Below are positions 31,550-33,864 of a DNA stretch of 33,864 nt, piece after piece (positions within the stretch are counted from its first letter, which is position 1; every line of letters begins with the position of its first letter). Source of the stretch: Acanthaster planci (Eukaryota > Echinodermata > Asteroidea > Valvatida > Acanthasteridae); the NCBI RefSeq assembly GCF_001949145.1, contig NW_019091358.1, forward strand, positions 93,984-127,847, given 5' to 3'. A program made the position numbers and the translations under genes. The notes under the pieces were generated by a model. That model was not told where the DNA came from. It did no database searches and saw only the letters and a list, made by a program, of their open reading frames with translations.

Positions 31550-31553
31550 TAAA

Positions 31554-32374
31554 AAGCACGTATGTTTTTATATGAATTTCATTTGAAAAAGTTTGTTTAT
31601 GAAAGTGAGATACAGTTTAATGAGTTTAAAGACTTGTAATAAAGAATTATCAAATGTAAGAATGGAGGAAGTGACATCTCCACCAATCATGTCGATTTGT
31701 AGCGATGCTGTATTACACGTCCCTTGCCCTACATGCTGTGATGAGATCCACATGCATACACGTAACGTAAGTACATTAACATTTTAGTTGGTATAAACCA
31801 GTTCCAGAGCTGTGCCTGTTGCACATAAAAGTAGGAGGAAACCAGCTCTTGGTGGTGTGGACAGCACAGGGTGAATATCGGATTTTACTTTGGAAAGGCG
31901 TGTGGGTTTAGCGAAAAATTATTAGCGTATGATACACTTTTTTCCTCAAAACTTGTGGATGGTATGCTCTTCGTGAAATGGACCAAAATGCAACTGCGGA
32001 TGTCATTTTTTAACACTACTAAAAGAGTGACTTTGATCATGTAAAATCATTGGCTATGACACTGGCCTATTAAATGATAACAGTTCAAGCAATGGAATTC
32101 TTGAAATGTAAATTAAGTAAAAATGGCATGCTTGCCAATAATACTGACCAAGGCATTGTACCCTTGGCGCGTGTGCAAAAGTCACGGTGCTTGCCCTTGA
32201 CACTTGACACGCTTGTCACAAGTGAACAGGGGTAAAATGTCACTTTACGACTTGCCCCGTCACTATGTATGCGAGATGGCATGCTTAGGGACTTACTTAG
32301 AATTCTACCATTGCGATGCATTTTACAAAATACAATGGTGTAACCTTTAACATTGATTGGTTTGTTGTACGAAC
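31554..32374. other. No feature recognised
   Basis: A 64-codon frame from 31593 ends in a good donor (GTAAGT at 31767) but has no convincing acceptor or LRRC9 similarity. The rest is unremarkable. Confidence 0.4.
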
Positions 32375-32462
32375 CCACCACTGTACTTGTGGTAGGGTTA
32401 GCCTATCCACCTCTGTACTTGCAGTGGGAATAGTTGTTTGGCCACTGCTGAACTTGCAGTAG
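32375..32462. repeat. Three spaced mini-hairpin repeats
   Basis: Units at 32375-32395, 32407-32427 and 32442-32462 each consist of a 7-base arm, a 7-base loop (TGTACTT twice, TGAACTT once) and a complementary 7-base arm: CCACCAC/GTGGTAG, CCACCTC/GCAGTGG and CCACTGC/GCAGTAG. Arms differ between units. In the first and third, pairing is kept through matched changes and one wobble; the second has an imperfect inner stem. Spacers are 11 and 14 bases. They lie just beyond the SGNH-like region at the right edge. Confidence 0.6.
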
Positions 32463-32639
32463 GCAAAACTCTAACAGTAAAGAGAAAATTGTTGTGAATT
32501 CCAACAATGGTTAATTTTCATACGGCTTAACTTTGAAGTTGATGCTTAAGTTGATGATCATCCTCCCATGCTATTTTCGCCAACGCGCAAAGTGCATCCC
32601 GAATGGGAAGACGATGAGTAGCCCTTAGCTGGTCCCCTG

Positions 32640-33170
32640 GCATGGAGATAATGCGGAATCACTGGTCTTCCAATTGATTGTGAATACAGTTGAGCAAGTT
32701 TCCGGTAAAAGAATGATTACCTACGGCAGATAAATGAACGCCATCATAGGCGTACAGATGAAACTGTTCTATGGGAAAATTGTGGGTGTGAAAGAGTAGT
32801 GATGCCAAACCTACAACCTATCGAGCAGCACCATCGGTTGATGGAGCATCTTTTCTGGTCGGCTCGTGAGGGGAAAAGAGTGCTAAAATAGCATGCCCAC
32901 GGGCCGTGCGTGTGGAAACTGCAGGACGCATTCCTGCATAAAAACACTCACTTGTACCCGGAATACGAACGAATCTACTTTTAGCAAGTCATTGGTACCT
33001 ACGTGCACTATGGTTAGTCAAGGGGACAGTTCCCGGGTCTCCATAGCCGACCTTAACCTGGGAATGTCAGCAAGCCCTGCTCCTCCAATTCCATGCCAGT
33101 GGACAGGTGCTCAACAACCCAAAGACTGACTGGCTCGATGAACGATTTAATCCCCTACGATCCACACAGT
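32640..33170 (-). pseudogene. SGNH/GDSL hydrolase-like region of a YR element
   Basis: On the minus strand, three blocks of the SGNH fold appear in order: VGD followed by a stop in place of the usual Ser (33150-33158), then IVHRASQSLG in the same frame; TIVHVGTNDLLKVDSF (about 32965-33014; GTND is block III); and YDGVHLSAVGN (about 32716-32749; the Asp-x-x-His block). The blocks are in different frames with stops between, so the gene is dead. Proteins of this fold are esterases or lipases. In transposons, similar domains occur in some CR1-type LINEs and, as I recall, in some Ngaro/DIRS-type elements. It directly follows the recombinase below, in the same orientation. Confidence 0.6.
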
Positions 33171-33864
33171 GCCTAAACCGGAAGTAAAAATAAAGGTGGA
33201 AAGTCATGGCCAGTGCTCTATCGCTGTTCCATATGCGGCATGTGACAATCGACAGTCGGATGTCTTCAAGCCGTACCCCACCTTCTGCCGCTGCCATTGC
33301 TTTCCCGATGCGGAACAAGCGCGCCCGGTTATAGGGGCCCATGCAGTCAATAAAAGAAAGTACCTTTTGCAGCATAGCATTGAATTAATATTGGGTCAGC
33401 GGTGATCATCAAAGTGACAGAACAGGGGGCCGTGCTTGCTGGGTCTATGCGCCAGGAATTTTTGCAAGGCGAGAACTGGACAAAGTGATCTATCGGTGGC
33501 CAGTATAAGGCACACAGATTGGGCTGGTCCAAGCTTATTATTTTTGGCACTTCTAAATGAATAAATTACAGACAATGCACACGAATTACTGTCGTCAATG
33601 TGGATGTCAGATCTCATAAGTAGTCTTGACATCTCATCGTCTTGACATTTTTGTACCAGACATTACTAAACATACTGGGACTCCTGACGACATACCATGG
33701 TGCCTAGTGCGAACTCTTATTATGGTACATAGCTAAAACCAGAAAACTCAGTGGTACAACTTCACAGCTTTTCATCACTAATAAAACCTCACCAAGCTGC
33801 GACCAGAGACACTATAGCCAGATGGGCAGTTTCAGCTATCAAGTTTGCCAATTCAGATTGGCTG
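33171..33864 (-). pseudogene. Tyrosine recombinase of a YR retrotransposon (C-terminal part)
   Basis: On the minus strand, SDIHIDDSNSCALSVIYSF (from about 33610) is followed by SLCPVLALQKFLAHRPS (about 33440-33490) and GPLFCHFD. After a frameshift come FNAMLQKVLSF-like sequence and LFRIGKAMAAAEGG (33275-33318). These match the end of DIRS/Ngaro-type recombinases, where the last block normally reads HSFRIGAA; the His of the R-H-R-Y set is replaced here. The final Tyr is not identifiable. The N-terminal part and any reverse transcriptase would lie beyond the window edge. It could also be a Crypton-type element, but the sequence style is closer to DIRS/Ngaro. Confidence 0.6.

Noticed and set aside
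31618-31766. Candidate downstream exon ending in a good GTAAGT donor
   Set aside because: No pyrimidine-rich acceptor, a start phase that does not match the preceding exon, and no LRRC9 similarity.

Overview
This window reads as nuclear DNA of an invertebrate metazoan. It has no operons and about 39-40% GC by eye. Short coding islands sit between introns of up to 10 kb with GT-AG or GC-AG borders, and it carries a dense mixture of decayed animal transposons (Ty3/gypsy, piggyBac, DIRS/YR, Penelope and a tRNA-type SINE). A cnidarian or another marine invertebrate would fit, but the sequence alone does not fix the phylum.

One host gene can be supported. Four exons on the + strand (8540-8719, 17167-17290, 20013-20203, 30337-30508) splice in a consistent phase. 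They encode about 205 consecutive residues that I recognise as the middle of a leucine-rich-repeat-containing protein 9 (LRRC9) ortholog. This part of the protein contains no LRRs and resembles the catalytic fold of PARP/ADP-ribosyltransferases. The rest of the gene must lie outside the window or was not recognised. The coding parts total about 670 bp; nearly all other sequence is intron or repeat.

Layout: 1-3480 is a degenerate tandem array with a period near 172 bp, rich in paired TGACGTCA-like palindromes, and interrupted by a small inverted-repeat element (3096-3369). 3481-8539 is mostly unassigned, with a low-copy tandem repeat (4463-5235), a SINE (5949-6208, minus) and two hairpins near 7.6 kb. 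The first intron (8720-17166) holds a Ty3/gypsy element (10037-14786, plus) whose 3' LTR abuts a broken piggyBac-like transposase (14787 to about 16940, minus). The second intron (17291-20012) holds a DIRS-type fragment. The third intron (20204-30336) holds a Penelope-like fragment with a GIY-YIG region (minus), a second DIRS-type fragment (plus) and two more piggyBac pieces (minus). After the last exon come a piggyBac-type MITE (31161-31549), three small hairpin repeats (32375-32462) and, running off the right edge, a tyrosine recombinase followed by an SGNH-hydrolase-like region (about 32640-33864, minus).

All transposon genes seen here contain frameshifts, stops or truncations, so none looks active. 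The points most worth checking are the PARP-like and probably catalytically dead core of LRRC9, the recombinase/SGNH element with the adjacent triple hairpin, the array of paired bZIP-like palindromes, and the small inverted-repeat elements. Family names rest on motif recognition only; no database search was possible.
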